From Nostocales cyanobacterium HT-58-2 (GTDB taxonomy: Bacteria; Cyanobacteriota; Cyanobacteriia; Cyanobacteriales; Nostocaceae), in contig CP019636.1 of the NCBI GenBank assembly GCA_002163975.1, forward strand, positions 7,381,501 through 7,445,500: DNA of 64,000 nt. The letters run 5' to 3'. The position numbers and the translations under genes were made by a program. Positions 10,042 to 20,868 of the stretch are shown here, one piece after another (the stretch's first letter is position 1; every line of letters begins with the position of its first letter). A model generated the notes under the pieces. The model had not been told where the DNA came from, searched no databases, and saw only the letters and a program-made list of their open reading frames with translations.

Positions 10042-10229
10042 GTAGGATGGGTTAGCAAAGCGTAACCCATGCAGATTATACAATTGATGCGTTACGGCTA
10101 TGCCTAACACATCCTACGAAAAATTCTGTCCGGCTACTTAGTACAAACAGGGAATAAGTTCCTTAGACCTCTTGCGTGAATGCTATACAAAATTTGTAGG
10201 ATGTGTTAGGACGAAGTCCGTAACGCATC
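10042..10229. repeat. Three copies of a GTAGGATG(T/G)GTTAG ... GTAACGCATC dispersed repeat
   Basis: Copies lie at 10042-10071 (+), 10086-10117 (reverse) and 10196-10229 (+). Each runs GTAGGATGTGTTAG-spacer-CGTAACGCATC with small changes; the reverse copy makes a long imperfect palindrome with either neighbour. The remainder of the 10022-10426 gap is AT-rich with no gene. Confidence 0.8.
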
Positions 10230-10426
10230 TTCTGAGATTTGTTACGCTGCTTTACTCTCTCATTCCCCTACACAAAATATTCGTGCAAGAGTTCTCTTGT
10301 CTAATAGCAAAAGTCTACACAACAAGGTAGGGGCATAGCATATTGTGCTCCTACAAACCTCTTGATTGGAATCAATTAAAAATAGCTATATTCTTCTTAT
10401 ACAGCAGACATCTTGCTTATCCAATT

Positions 10427-11905
<1,479 letters not shown>

Positions 11906-12006
11906 TCAACTCCTCTTTCATTCACGTTGTTAACTTCCAACATAGGTGCTATTTTTTTGACTGTCCAACACATTTTGTATAGGCAATTAACACTTAAAAT
12001 GTTCTA

Positions 12007-12924
12007 ATGGAGCTTCGACATTTACGCTACTTTGTTGCTGTAGCAGAGGAATTGCACTTTGGTCGAGCAGCAGAACGTCTGCACATGACTCAGCAACCTT
12101 TAAGCCAACAAATTCGTCAACTTGAGGATGAATTAGGCGTACTCTTGTTTCACCGTACTAAGCGCCAAGTTCAGCTAACGGAAGCAGGAAAAGCATTCTT
12201 ACTAGAAGCACGCCAGATTTTACTCAAAGCAGCTCAGGCTGTAGAGATAGCAAGGCAAGTGGCTCGGGGAGAAAGTGGACGGCTTAAGATAGGATTCTCC
12301 GGTTTTGCTACATACAGCGTTTTACCTAAAGCTTTGAGGATATTCCGCGATCGCTTTCCAGGTATAGAACTGGATTTAGAGGAAATGACAACCAGTGCTC
12401 AAGTACAAGCTCTACAAGAGCAGCAAATCCACCTTGGTTTGATGATTCCCCCTGTCTCTGATACGACTTTAACCCTTGAACCAATTCTACGGGAGCCACT
12501 TGTTGTTATATTGCCAGAGACTCATCCACTTGCAACTCAGCTAGAATTGGCGTTGCCTACCTTAGCTAATGAGTCTTTCATTTTGGTATCACGTCACCTA
12601 GAACCTGGCTACTATGACCAGTGCATTAGTTTGTTTCAACAAGCAGGTTTCAGTCCTAAAGTCGTACAAAAAGCCAGCCAAAAGCAGACTATTCTCGGTC
12701 TTGTCTCTGCTGGACTGGGTGTCTCCCTCGCTCCTGCTTCTATCCGCAATATTCACAGAACAGGGGTTGTCTATATTACTCTGAATACATCAAATGCAGA
12801 GGTAGAGCTTGTCGCAGTCTGGCGACAAAATGAGCCATCACCAGTTTTGCAGACGTTCCTTAAGGTCGTCAAAGAGGCTGTGAATCACAATTTTAGTGAA
12901 AATGTAGCTCAAGACATAATATAA
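12007..12924 (+). CDS. LysR-family transcriptional regulator
   Basis: The 305-residue product has a typical LysR layout: the N-terminal winged helix-turn-helix MELRHLRYFVAVAEELHFGR with LHMTQQPLSQQIRQLEDELG, a linker helix, and a periplasmic-binding-protein-like effector domain from about residue 90 (RLKIGFSGFATYSVLPKALR). The sequence style is that of the AlsR/BenM/CatM-like group. It is divergently transcribed from the class II reductoisomerase across 110 bp, the same geometry as ilvY-ilvC of enteric bacteria, so it probably controls that gene in response to a pathway metabolite. This is inference from layout. A T-N11-A operator was not assigned with confidence. Confidence 0.9.
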   Translation: MELRHLRYFVAVAEELHFGRAAERLHMTQQPLSQQIRQLEDELGVLLFHRTKRQVQLTEAGKAFLLEARQILLKAAQAVEIARQVARGESGRLKIGFSGFATYSVLPKALRIFRDRFPGIELDLEEMTTSAQVQALQEQQIHLGLMIPPVSDTTLTLEPILREPLVVILPETHPLATQLELALPTLANESFILVSRHLEPGYYDQCISLFQQAGFSPKVVQKASQKQTILGLVSAGLGVSLAPASIRNIHRTGVVYITLNTSNAEVELVAVWRQNEPSPVLQTFLKVVKEAVNHNFSENVAQDII

Positions 12925-12965
12925 CAAGAGCCTTAATCTACAGCCTTGAGCTAGGCTAATCATTT

Positions 12966-13607
12966 ATGAGTCACTTACAAACAAAATTACTAACTGACAC
13001 ATGGGTAGTAGGACCTTGGGATGAATATCTTCAGGTTATTGAAAATCCAGCATATGAAAAAGCCAAGGGCTACTACTACAACGGTAAAATGAGGATTGAA
13101 ATGCCACCAGTTGGTAACGACCATTCACGAGACCACTCGATTGTGATCTATGCTGTTCATCTGTTTGCCAGCATCAAAGGTATTGATTTGAACGGAAACG
13201 ATAACTGTACCTACCGGAAAACAGGGTATAGCGAGGCTCAACCTGATGCGTCTTTTTATATTGGCAAAAACGCGGAAGTTATTCCTTAGGGTACGTCGAT
13301 CATTAATCTTGATACCTATCCAGCGCCAGATTTGGTTATTGAAGTTGCAAATACTTTTCTTGCAGATGATAAAGGTGACAAACGTCTGCTCTATGAAGAA
13401 TTAGGAGTAGGTGAATACTGGATTGTAGATGTACAAAACGTTCAAGTTATTGCTTGTGCTGTAGAAAATGGTGGTAGTCGAAAAGTGACTCACTCTCAGG
13501 TTCTACCAGGGTTAGCAATTTCTCTTCTAGAAGAGGCTTTTCGCCGTACTCGCGAAATGAATCATAGTAAGGTTGGCGCTTGGCTACTATCTCAATTTCA
13601 GCAATAA
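12966..13607 (+). pseudogene. Uma2-family (DUF820) putative endonuclease, broken by one amber codon
   Basis: The frame opens at 12966 and continues to 13607 with one interruption, a TAG at 13287-13289, inside ...AEVIP*GTSIINLDTYPAPD. Homologues I recall have Trp here, so TGG to TAG is the likely change. The restriction-like PD-(D/E)xK residues remain in the expected places: SEAQPDASFYI before the stop, LVIEVANTFLADDKGDKRLL after it, then GEYWIVDVQ. The combined length (213 codons) is normal for the family. Cyanobacteria carry many Uma2 copies, so loss of one should be tolerated. A tiny chance of readthrough or sequencing error remains. Confidence 0.85.
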
Positions 13608-13832
13608 TTTAGCTACACTCTATCTGTAACTTTGAACGTCTAAAATCCACAATTCAAGATTATCTCTCACGTATCTAATCTGTACATAACTATGAGCGAG
13701 ACGACTCGCTACCAATAGTTTTCTTCCTCAGTTGAACTTTGAATTATGTAGATGCCCTGAGGGTATTTTGAATTGATTAATAATCCCCTGGCTTGTTGAA
13801 CCAGGAGTATTACAAAATGATAGACCATCACT

Positions 13833-14519
13833 TTACAACCGCTGGAGCAGGTTTAAACCGTGGGTGTCAGTACCACAGGTGTTCAAAAGACCGCATTCAC
13901 TAGCTAACTTTTGCACCTGCATCGATTCTATGGCACTAGGTTTCCAAGGGTTGGGGTTATTGTAGGCGTAAAAAGTTTCAACGCCGTCGATCCCCGCTTT
14001 TGCAGCAGCGGGTATCAATTCAAAGTGCGATCGCCTATAACGTGCTGGGTGAGCAAGGACAGCCAGTCCTCCTGCTTTCTGAATGGCAGCAATGACGTTA
14101 GCTGCTTGATATTCTTCACCTGCAGTTATTTTTCTTTGAATATAAGGTTTCATGCTGGAATGTTCTGGATTGAAAGCATAACCCAGAATATGCACTTCAA
14201 TATCTAAAAGATGGGCATTAATTTCTACGCCACTCCAGAGGTGAGGAGTGGTTGCGCCAGGGTTGTTCCATCTCCAGTTTTCCAACCAGCTTTGAGCAGC
14301 TTGATAGCCACTTATACAATGATGATCGGTAATGGCAAGCCCTTTTAAACCGATGTTGATAGCTTGCTCCATCAATGCACTTGGCTGCAACCTGCCATCT
14401 GAGTAGACAGTATGCATATGAAAGTTGAAACACGTTGGGCAACTTTTTGCATCAATGCTTTGGAATACTTGCTTTAATAATTCGCTAGAGGTAGATACCT
14501 CAACAATTTTGACAGTCAT
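13833..14519 (-). CDS. PHP-domain metal-dependent phosphoesterase
   Basis: The 228-residue product has the PHP signature: CFNFHMHTVYSDGRLQPSAL (first metal-binding His pair near residue 50), GLAITDHHCISGYQAA, GVEINAHLLDIEVHILGY, LAVLAHPARYRRS and, near the end, CGTDTHG. All four PHP motifs appear intact. Cyanobacterial stand-alone PHP proteins of this size are usually annotated as phosphoesterases related to the DNA polymerase III PHP domain or nucleoside-3',5'-bisphosphate phosphatases. The exact substrate cannot be told from sequence. The ATG at 14519 follows GAGGGGGTT, a good Shine-Dalgarno region. A structured element lies just upstream. Confidence 0.88.
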   Translation of the reverse strand: MTVKIVEVSTSSELLKQVFQSIDAKSCPTCFNFHMHTVYSDGRLQPSALMEQAINIGLKGLAITDHHCISGYQAAQSWLENWRWNNPGATTPHLWSGVEINAHLLDIEVHILGYAFNPEHSSMKPYIQRKITAGEEYQAANVIAAIQKAGGLAVLAHPARYRRSHFELIPAAAKAGIDGVETFYAYNNPNPWKPSAIESMQVQKLASECGLLNTCGTDTHGLNLLQRL

Positions 14520-14575
14520 AACCCCCTCTTTTCCAAAATAGGTTATTTTTTACACTGGAATACGCGACATTAAGA

Positions 14576-14626
14576 GCCCAGAATGCACCAGCACTGAAAA
14601 CGAGTGTTGGTAGCTACTTTCTGGGC
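14576..14626. other. Nested hairpin of unknown role
   Basis: GCCCAGAA (14576-14583) pairs with TTCTGGGC (14619-14626). Inside it ACCAGCACT (14587-14595) pairs with AGTGTTGGT (14603-14611), allowing one G-U. It lies in the 14520-14857 gap upstream of the PHP gene and downstream of purM. It could be an RNA leader, a small RNA or a protein site. Confidence 0.35.
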
Positions 14627-14795
14627 ATGATTGGCAAAATTTTTCAATATGTTAAGACTACGTTAGCAAATTCAAAGGCTAGCGGTCATGGGTATTTTTA
14701 ATTTGTTTTATAAGCAGAAGTGAGAAATACTGCTATGAGCACTCGTGAAATCCACATTTCGTAGCAGTGGTAAATCTTTATTAAATATTAAAAAT

Positions 14796-14812
14796 AAGGC
14801 TATTAAGCCTTT
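14796..14812 (-). terminator. Intrinsic terminator of purM
   Basis: On the minus strand, AAGGCT-TAAT-AGCCTT is followed directly by ATTTTTAATATTTAA, about 46 bp after the purM stop. Stem plus U-rich tail fits an intrinsic terminator. Confidence 0.6.
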
Positions 14813-14857
14813 AAAACAGAGAAAAGAATGAATTATTTAATGTATAAATATTATCAC

Positions 14858-15886
14858 TTATATTGGTAATCCAATTAATTCACCTGAGCCAGTAATGACC
14901 TCACCAATTGTAAAGGCTGTCATGTTTTGTGATTCAAAGTAAGTCATTGCTTGCTGTACTTGATGAGGCGGTACCAGCAGCACAAATCCGATCCCCATAT
15001 TGAAAGTGTTATACATTGCTTGCAGACTCACAGAACCAGCTTCTGCCAGCCATTGAAATAAGGGCGGGATAGACCAACTTTCGCGCTCAATCTTAATAGC
15101 TTGACCTTTACCCAGACAGCGCGGTAAATTTTCTGGCAACCCTCCACCCGTGATGTGAGCCATACCATGAATTTCCAACCCCGCTTGATATGCACCAAGT
15201 ACGGGTTTAACATAAATACGCGTGGGTGAGAGAAAAACTTCTCCTAATGTTTGACCACTGAATAGTTCTAAGCGATCGCTCCACGAAAATCCTTTTTCGC
15301 TGATAATTTTCCTGACTAAACTAAAGCCATTGCTATGTACCCCAGAGCTAGCGAGTGCGATCGCTACATCCCCTACTTGTACTTGGGAACCATCCAGCAT
15401 CTGGCTTTTTTCCACAATTCCCACAGAAAACCCAGCCAAGTCATACTCTCCCACTTGGTAAAAACCAGGCATTTCTGCGGTTTCTCCACCTAATAGCGCG
15501 CAACCCGCCTGCTTACACCCGGATGCAATACCTGCAACCACCTGCGCTAGTTGCTCTTTGTTTAGTTGACCTGTTGCTAAATAATCTAAAAAAAACAATG
15601 GTTCTGCGCCAGATGTCAGCACATCGTTAACGCACATTGCCACCAAATCAATACCAACAGTGTCATGACGATTGAGAGCATGAGCAATTTTCAGCTTTGT
15701 TCCCACACCATCAGTCCCAGAAACCAAAACAGGTTCCTTATAACCACTAGGTAGTTGAAAGCAGCCACCAAAGCCACCCAAGCCACCAATGACTTCCGGT
15801 CTAAAGGTGCTGTGAACCAAATTCCGAATTTGATTTACAAACTCTCGACCAGCCTCAACATCAACTCCTGCATCTTTGTAATCCAT
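14858..15886 (-). CDS. purM: Phosphoribosylformylglycinamidine cyclo-ligase
   Basis: AIR synthetase, the fifth step of purine synthesis, closing the imidazole ring with ATP. The 342-residue product is full length. It starts [20 protein letters not shown] and shows the family blocks [16 protein letters not shown] (ATP/Mg site), [48 protein letters not shown] and [15 protein letters not shown]. It appears to be a single-gene unit: a small unknown gene lies upstream on the same strand with a short tandem-repeat tract between them, and an intrinsic terminator follows. Confidence 0.97.
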   Translation of the reverse strand: MDYKDAGVDVEAGREFVNQIRNLVHSTFRPEVIGGLGGFGGCFQLPSGYKEPVLVSGTDGVGTKLKIAHALNRHDTVGIDLVAMCVNDVLTSGAEPLFFLDYLATGQLNKEQLAQVVAGIASGCKQAGCALLGGETAEMPGFYQVGEYDLAGFSVGIVEKSQMLDGSQVQVGDVAIALASSGVHSNGFSLVRKIISEKGFSWSDRLELFSGQTLGEVFLSPTRIYVKPVLGAYQAGLEIHGMAHITGGGLPENLPRCLGKGQAIKIERESWSIPPLFQWLAEAGSVSLQAMYNTFNMGIGFVLLVPPHQVQQAMTYFESQNMTAFTIGEVITGSGELIGLPI

Positions 15887-15927
15887 TCTTCAGAACACCG
15901 TCATCAATTCAACTTCAGACACAAAAT

Positions 15928-15964
15928 TTAACTCTTGACTTTTGACTCTTGACTCTTGACTCTT
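15928..15964. repeat. Heptamer tandem repeat (TTGACTC)n
   Basis: About five head-to-tail units of CTTGACT/TTTGACT. Such short tandemly repeated repetitive sequences are typical of heterocyst-forming cyanobacteria. Confidence 0.8.
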
Positions 15965-15966
15965 CT

Positions 15967-16173
15967 TTAAAATACCTCATCTTCAATACCGTGCCACCAC
16001 TCCCCCAAATTCATCAAGTCTTGGTGAATGTCTTCTAACTGTTGAACATACTCATTTTCTGAAAGTGTCGCTCGAGACTCTTGCAGCTTTTTCAGTCGCA
16101 GTTGCACTAGCAGCCAAGGTTTGGCAATACTGTTAGTTGCTTCTATGTATTGTGATAGGTCTGTGCTATCCAT
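15967..16173 (-). CDS. Small conserved protein of unknown function
   Basis: A 68-residue hydrophilic, mostly helical protein (MDSTDLSQYIEATNSIAKPW ... GEWWHGIEDEVF). It has no signal peptide, metal site or membrane segment. The tail tryptophans and acidic end, together with cyanobacteria-like codon use, suggest a real gene; I recall similar short proteins in related genomes but no function. It sits directly upstream of purM, separated by the heptamer repeat tract. Confidence 0.6.
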   Translation of the reverse strand: MDSTDLSQYIEATNSIAKPWLLVQLRLKKLQESRATLSENEYVQQLEDIHQDLMNLGEWWHGIEDEVF

Positions 16174-16325
16174 ATACGTTTTTGATGTAGATATTTGATG
16201 GGCTTTGTTGAAAAGTTATTTCATTCAGATAAGCTGCTCGCTGTGATTATCACACATGAAAGATATTCTGATGCAGGTTAGCTGTCTCTGAGCGTTAGAT
16301 TTTGCTTATTACGATAAAGAGGTTA

Positions 16326-16598
16326 TCAAAGCATGGGAGTTATGATCTCCATTGTCTCCTTTGACAAGACTACAGGTACAATTTCAAATTCACCTAGGTC
16401 TTGCCACTGCAACACCCACTGTTGAAGCAAGCGCAAGTCATTGCATTCCATCAGTTGGAAGCAGCGATCAAAGTTTGCTTCAACCCAGCTTCCAACATAA
16501 TTCAAGCCCTCTGGCATCATCCGCCCTTGCTCCCGGAACCGCTTGTAGATGGGCACCGCATCACGGTTCTTAAAGTGCTCGATGACCATGAATAGCAT
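16326..16598 (-). CDS. DUF3303-family protein
   Basis: A 90-residue protein beginning MLFMVIEHFKNRDAVPIYKR and continuing GRMMPEGLNYVGSWVEANFD and LQQWVLQWQDLGEFEIVPVV. This matches the small DUF3303 family as I recall it, a ferredoxin-like barrel of unknown role. The frame stays open upstream to 16682, but the ATG at 16598 is preferred: GGAGG lies six bases before it, homologues start at MLF, and the upstream extension overlaps the intrinsic terminator that follows sodB. Confidence 0.82.
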   Translation of the reverse strand: MLFMVIEHFKNRDAVPIYKRFREQGRMMPEGLNYVGSWVEANFDRCFQLMECNDLRLLQQWVLQWQDLGEFEIVPVVLSKETMEIITPML

Positions 16599-16634
16599 CC
16601 CGCCTCCTGAGTCCTTGGTTGTTTTGAAAAAACA

Positions 16635-16656
16635 GCCAGGAACACCTGTTCCTGGC
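16635..16656 (-). terminator. Intrinsic terminator downstream of sodB
   Basis: GCCAGGAAC-AGGT-GTTCCTGGC, a perfect 9-bp stem, is followed on the minus strand by TGTTTTTTC. It lies about 106 bp after the sodB stop and before the DUF3303 start. Confidence 0.75.
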
Positions 16657-16762
16657 TCATAGCTTGAGTGAGTTAGGACCAACTAAAATTCCTATTTTTG
16701 AGCCTGTTTTAACAGAATTCAGCTATGGAATAGAAATTTACTTGCAGACGAGTTTTGCCTGC

Positions 16763-17365
16763 TTATTTGGCTGCTTTGGCGTACTGTTCAGCCACAAAGT
16801 CCCAGTTAATCAGATTGTCTAGGACACTTTGCAGGTAATCTGGACGACGATTTTGGTAATCCAGATAGTAAGCGTGTTCCCACACATCAGATGTTAACAA
16901 AGGAGTTTGACCGTTGGTGATAGGGTTGGCAGCATTGAGTGTTTTTACAACCTTCAGTTCACCTTTATCTACCACCAACCAAGCGTAACCACTACCAAAC
17001 TGGGTGGCTCCGGCTTCTTTGAATTGTTTTTTGAATTCATCCAAGCTACCAAAGGAGGCATTGATTTTTTCAGCTAACTCCCCAGTAGGACTACCACCGT
17101 CTTTCTTCAAGCAGTGCCAGTAGAAGGTGTGGTTCCATACCTGAGCTGCGTTATTGAAGATACCAGCTTTAGCCGGGTCATTGGCGGTCGCTAATATGAC
17201 TTCTTCCAATGACTTGTTAGCCAGTTCTGTATCTTTAACAAGGTTGTTGAGGTTGTTAACGTAACCGGCGTGGTGCTTATCGTGATGAAACTCCAAGGTG
17301 CGAGCCGAAATATACGGCTCTAGAGCGTTGTAGTCGTATGGTAATGGGGGAAGTTCAAATGCCAT
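16763..17365 (-). CDS. sodB: Superoxide dismutase, iron type
   Basis: Converts superoxide to peroxide and oxygen in the cytoplasm. The 200-residue product starts MAFELPPLPYDYNALEPYIS. It has the metal ligands in TLEFHHDKHHAGYVNNLN (His27), WNHTFYWHC, and DVWEHAYYLDYQNRRPDYL. The stretch ATQFGSGYAWLVV and the lack of an N-terminal export sequence point to the Fe form. An upstream in-frame extension to 17458 is not part of the protein: the ATG at 17365 has GAGAGGA about eight bases ahead and matches the family N-terminus. An intrinsic terminator follows. Confidence 0.95.
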   Translation of the reverse strand: MAFELPPLPYDYNALEPYISARTLEFHHDKHHAGYVNNLNNLVKDTELANKSLEEVILATANDPAKAGIFNNAAQVWNHTFYWHCLKKDGGSPTGELAEKINASFGSLDEFKKQFKEAGATQFGSGYAWLVVDKGELKVVKTLNAANPITNGQTPLLTSDVWEHAYYLDYQNRRPDYLQSVLDNLINWDFVAEQYAKAAK

Positions 17366-17678
17366 TGTGTAAATCCTCTCTTTACCGTTTTCCAGTTTAG
17401 AGCTTATACGGTAGCTCTGATGACATATTCGTGCTGAGCAACTCTTGCTGCTTGGCACTACGAGATAAAACTTAACACTCCAATCTTACTAGTAAATGTT
17501 GCTTTAATTGCCTCGTAAAGAAGTGGGGTATATTTATAAGGACTGTATACTAGGTAAAAATCCTCATAAAAACTTTTTAACACTCATTGCTTAGGAGACA
17601 GGAGTGTTTCGCAGAAGTAATGATAGGAGATTGAACTTGAGACTCATGGAGTCTTAGCCCTTGTGGATTGTCAAGAGT
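17366..17678. other. Gap upstream of sodB
   Basis: Should hold the sodB promoter. There is a small inverted repeat GACTC-ATG-GAGTC near 17640-17653 just after the neighbouring lipoprotein gene. Nothing else was seen. Confidence 0.4.
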
Positions 17679-18131
17679 CTACTTTAACTGTTGACGACTT
17701 TTGCTGGAAGTCCATTGATTGACATTTGATACTGGAGTGTCTGTTTCCAAAGGAGATGATACTTGGTTCAGTTCAAGACGTGTTTTCTCTGCAATTTTGT
17801 CTGCTTGCCCACACTCCCGCACGACCGATGCTAACTCCAGGAACGCCCTAGAACGATCGCCATCTCCCATATTCGACAACGCCCTCCCCACTCCTTCTAG
17901 ACAAATACTCATAATTGCAATCTCTAAATTTTTTTTGTTGAGCCGCTGGTGGAGGTTCTGGATCTCTTGCTTACTATCTTTAAGCTGGCTCTGTACCTCT
18001 TGAAGATGTTGTTGGGTTTTCTTTAGCTCAATATTTGCGTTATCTAAATTTTTCTGTAAGGTGCATCCCTGTAATGTCAAGAGAGTGACAATACCAATTG
18101 TACAAAAAATTAGCCGAAAAGAGTTATGCAT
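17679..18131 (-). CDS. Putative lipoprotein with coiled coil
   Basis: The likely start is the ATG at 18131, giving 150 residues: MHNSFRLIFCTIGIVTLLTL, then the lipobox LQGC with the lipidated Cys near residue 23. A heptad-rich coiled coil follows (ELKKTQQHLQEVQSQLKDSK), then a short globular part containing two further Cys (MSICLEGVG, VVRECGQ) and a Ser/Thr-rich tail. An in-frame extension to 18182 would only add a polar N-terminus before the signal peptide. I do not recognise the family. It is probably anchored in the outer or plasma membrane. Confidence 0.65.
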   Translation of the reverse strand: MHNSFRLIFCTIGIVTLLTLQGCTLQKNLDNANIELKKTQQHLQEVQSQLKDSKQEIQNLHQRLNKKNLEIAIMSICLEGVGRALSNMGDGDRSRAFLELASVVRECGQADKIAEKTRLELNQVSSPLETDTPVSNVNQWTSSKSRQQLK

Positions 18132-18678
18132 GATAGAGATACTCTCACTCAGACACAAACTATTTTCTAACTCGCTTTGCATATATCACAAGATAAGTTA
18201 TTGACAAATTTGTAAAAATAAATATTGATAGTATACTAATTTGATTTATGAAATAAAATAAATCTTTTTTATGCTTTCTAATTATTTTTAGCACTTATTA
18301 ATTCAAATAAAATTACATATATACTACGCAAAATTTGAGATTGTAAAATCTGCTTTAATTGCTACTTTTTAAGTAGATATGAGCACACCTGATGCATTGA
18401 ATTTAACTTGCTATAATTGTAACTAAATAAGGAGGTAATTGTCGCCGTGTATGCAAGTTTATGAAGCTTTATAAATAGTGCCAAACTGGCAACATTAGTC
18501 GATTAAATTTGTTATTCATTGATGTACCAGGCTCATTTTATTTATCCCTACCTAAGGGTCTACAGATAGTCTTTTTCTGGGTGTCTACATTCTTTATACT
18601 TCAATTCTTATTGTTATCTTTTCTTTAGGTAGTATGGATGGGTAAGCATTGCAGTTTTTTTTTAATTACCGTCACAAC
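18132..18678. other. AT-rich gap upstream of the FHA kinase gene
   Basis: Between divergent genes, so it should carry both promoters. No gene, hairpin or repeat of note was seen. Confidence 0.4.
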
Positions 18679-20406
18679 ATGATTGGTCAGTTACTAGCAG
18701 GGCATTATAAAGTCCTTGAAGTATTGGGTGAGGGGGGCTTTGGGCAAACTTACATTGCTGAGGACATTCACCTCCCTGGAAACCCGAAATGTGTCCTCAA
18801 ACATCTCAAAACTTCTAGTACCGACCCTGATATTTTAGAAGCTGCCAGAAGGCTTTTTCAAAAAGAAGCTGAAACTTTACAACAATTGGGCAATCATGAC
18901 CAGATACCCAGGCTTTTAGCTTATTTTGAAGAGAACCAAGAATTTTACTTGGTACAAGAATTTATCAGTGGACATCCGCTGAGTATGGAGCTTCCTCCAG
19001 GAAAAAGATGGACGGAATCCCATATTTTTGAAATGCTGATTGAAGTATTGGGTATTTTAGAATTTGTCCACAGCCATGGGGTCATTCATCGCGATATCAA
19101 ACCTGACAATATTATTAGACGTTCTTCTGATAATAAATTAGTCTTAATAGACTTCGGAGCTATTAAGCAACTGCGAAGCCAAACAGCCGGTGGGACAGGA
19201 CGCAACAATATCACTCTCATCACTGGAACTCGGGGATATATGCCCTCCGAACAAATCAGACGTTTACCACGTCCTAGCAGTGATATTTATGCACTCGGCA
19301 TAATGGCTATCCAGTCACTGACGGGAGTGTATCCGCATGAATTTCAAGATGACCCGAATACAGGAGAAATACTGTGGCAACATCTGGCTACAATTAGTCC
19401 GGGTTTAGCTACTGTGCTCACTAAGATGACGCGCTATCACTTCAAAGACCGTTATCAGACAGTGACTGAAGTATTATTAGCGCTACAAGAATTGAAGACT
19501 AACTCAAACGAGTTACTGATTGCTGAAACTTCTGAATCCACAAATATCCTTCATGAACTCTCTTTGGAGTGGGAGCAAAACGGACAGGTCAAAAATCGGA
19601 AAATTCTTGAGAAGCAACAAAGTAAAAACCCCAGTAGAGGAGTCCGCATCGGTCGTGACCCGCAATTATGCGATATTGTTGTCCCAGATCCAACGGTATC
19701 TGGGTTACATATAGAGATTTTCTTTCATCAGCACAAGCAGAGATTTTATTTGCGAAATCTGCGCCAGAGGAACCCTCCTATTGTTGACGGACAGTTGCTT
19801 CTCGCAGGAGAAATGCCACTTTCTGTAGGTAGCAGTGTACGCTTGGGGCAACAAAATTTTAAGGTAACTGCCATTGTATGCAAGGAATATCCTGGCGGAT
19901 ACGTACCTGTAGAATACTCAATTGTCCCGGTCTCACTACAACAACAACCTATTTCTAGGACGGTACGGATACCAAAAGTCAGGAAGTCTGAGGAAAATTC
20001 ACTAGAAGTTTTCTTGCCGAGCTCGTCGTTACTATCACCTTCACCTATCAAAGTCCCAAAATTACTTGGGGTCAGTGTGGCGGCTTGTGTCAGTGCTGTT
20101 AGTGCCTTTACCTTTTTGAATCCGAATAATACAGGTGGAAGTCAAGCACAACAGAATTTCATCTCACAGCAACCACAATTGTGCCGTGTCATTTCTCCCC
20201 CTGGGGGCAGATTCATGGCTAATTTACGACCTCAACCACAAACAGAAGTTGGTGCTGTAAAACAACTGAATCTGGGTGATAAGGTTCTATTTGTTCAACG
20301 GCGCGGTGACTTTGCAGAAGTAAAACTGCCTGATGGAACTCAAGGTTGGCTTTTTAGGGATGAACTACAGCCTTGTACTGCATCAAATGTGACCACAAAA
20401 GGATGA
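18679..20406 (+). CDS. Hanks-type Ser/Thr protein kinase with FHA and SH3-like domains
   Basis: A 575-residue membrane-anchored signalling kinase. The kinase domain covers about residues 10-270: G-loop LGEGGFGQTYIAED, catalytic Lys in CVLKHLK, HRDIKPDNI (Asp139) and DFGAIKQL (Asp158). An FHA phosphopeptide-binding domain follows at about 315-395 (GVRIGRDPQLCDIVV, VSGLHIEIFF). A transmembrane helix lies at about 461-480 and an SH3b-like domain at 501-566 (VLFVQRRGDFAEVKLPDGTQ, GWLFRDELQPC), presumably outside the membrane. The ATG at 18679 is preferred to an upstream TTG because MIGQLLAGHY is the family start. A paralogue with another C-terminus lies at 50799-52814. Confidence 0.93.
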   Translation: MIGQLLAGHYKVLEVLGEGGFGQTYIAEDIHLPGNPKCVLKHLKTSSTDPDILEAARRLFQKEAETLQQLGNHDQIPRLLAYFEENQEFYLVQEFISGHPLSMELPPGKRWTESHIFEMLIEVLGILEFVHSHGVIHRDIKPDNIIRRSSDNKLVLIDFGAIKQLRSQTAGGTGRNNITLITGTRGYMPSEQIRRLPRPSSDIYALGIMAIQSLTGVYPHEFQDDPNTGEILWQHLATISPGLATVLTKMTRYHFKDRYQTVTEVLLALQELKTNSNELLIAETSESTNILHELSLEWEQNGQVKNRKILEKQQSKNPSRGVRIGRDPQLCDIVVPDPTVSGLHIEIFFHQHKQRFYLRNLRQRNPPIVDGQLLLAGEMPLSVGSSVRLGQQNFKVTAIVCKEYPGGYVPVEYSIVPVSLQQQPISRTVRIPKVRKSEENSLEVFLPSSSLLSPSPIKVPKLLGVSVAACVSAVSAFTFLNPNNTGGSQAQQNFISQQPQLCRVISPPGGRFMANLRPQPQTEVGAVKQLNLGDKVLFVQRRGDFAEVKLPDGTQGWLFRDELQPCTASNVTTKG

Positions 20407-20868
20407 AAGATGAAGAAGAAAATGTGAGGAGTGAATAATTTTATACTTCATATTTCAGACTTCAAAATCACCATTGGTGAGACAGCGCTCTTTGGAGGGT
20501 TTCCCTCTCCTAACGAAGACGCTTCTCCTAATACCATTTCACGAAATTCTTAATACAAATCACTTTTCTTGCTTCCCCTGCTCCCGAAGCTTGCCATCTG
20601 TATCAATCTTAAGGTGAAACGGTATAACACAGAGGCTTCGCCAACGCGAACCGTAGGCGACTGCGATCTCAGGAGCGTCACCCGAAGGGGATAGATGGTA
20701 AGTATTGCAATGTAAAGAAAAAATAGGTTTTTCTCAACGTTTTCAAATTTTGTCCTTGTGACGACCAAAAACTGTTGAATATAAAGATTATTCAAACCGG
20801 AATCGTTTTGTTAGTTCATGTAACTTTTACTCTACGTAAGAAGACACAATAATTGCAAAGGGGAGTCT
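20407..20868. other. Gap with GC-rich repeat fragments
   Basis: Holds dispersed repeat modules at about 20475-20535 (GGTGAGACAGCGCT, GGAGGGTTTCCCTCTCC) and 20630-20695 (GCGAACCGTAGGCGACTGCG). The rest is AT-rich leader of the Nif11-like gene. Confidence 0.5.
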
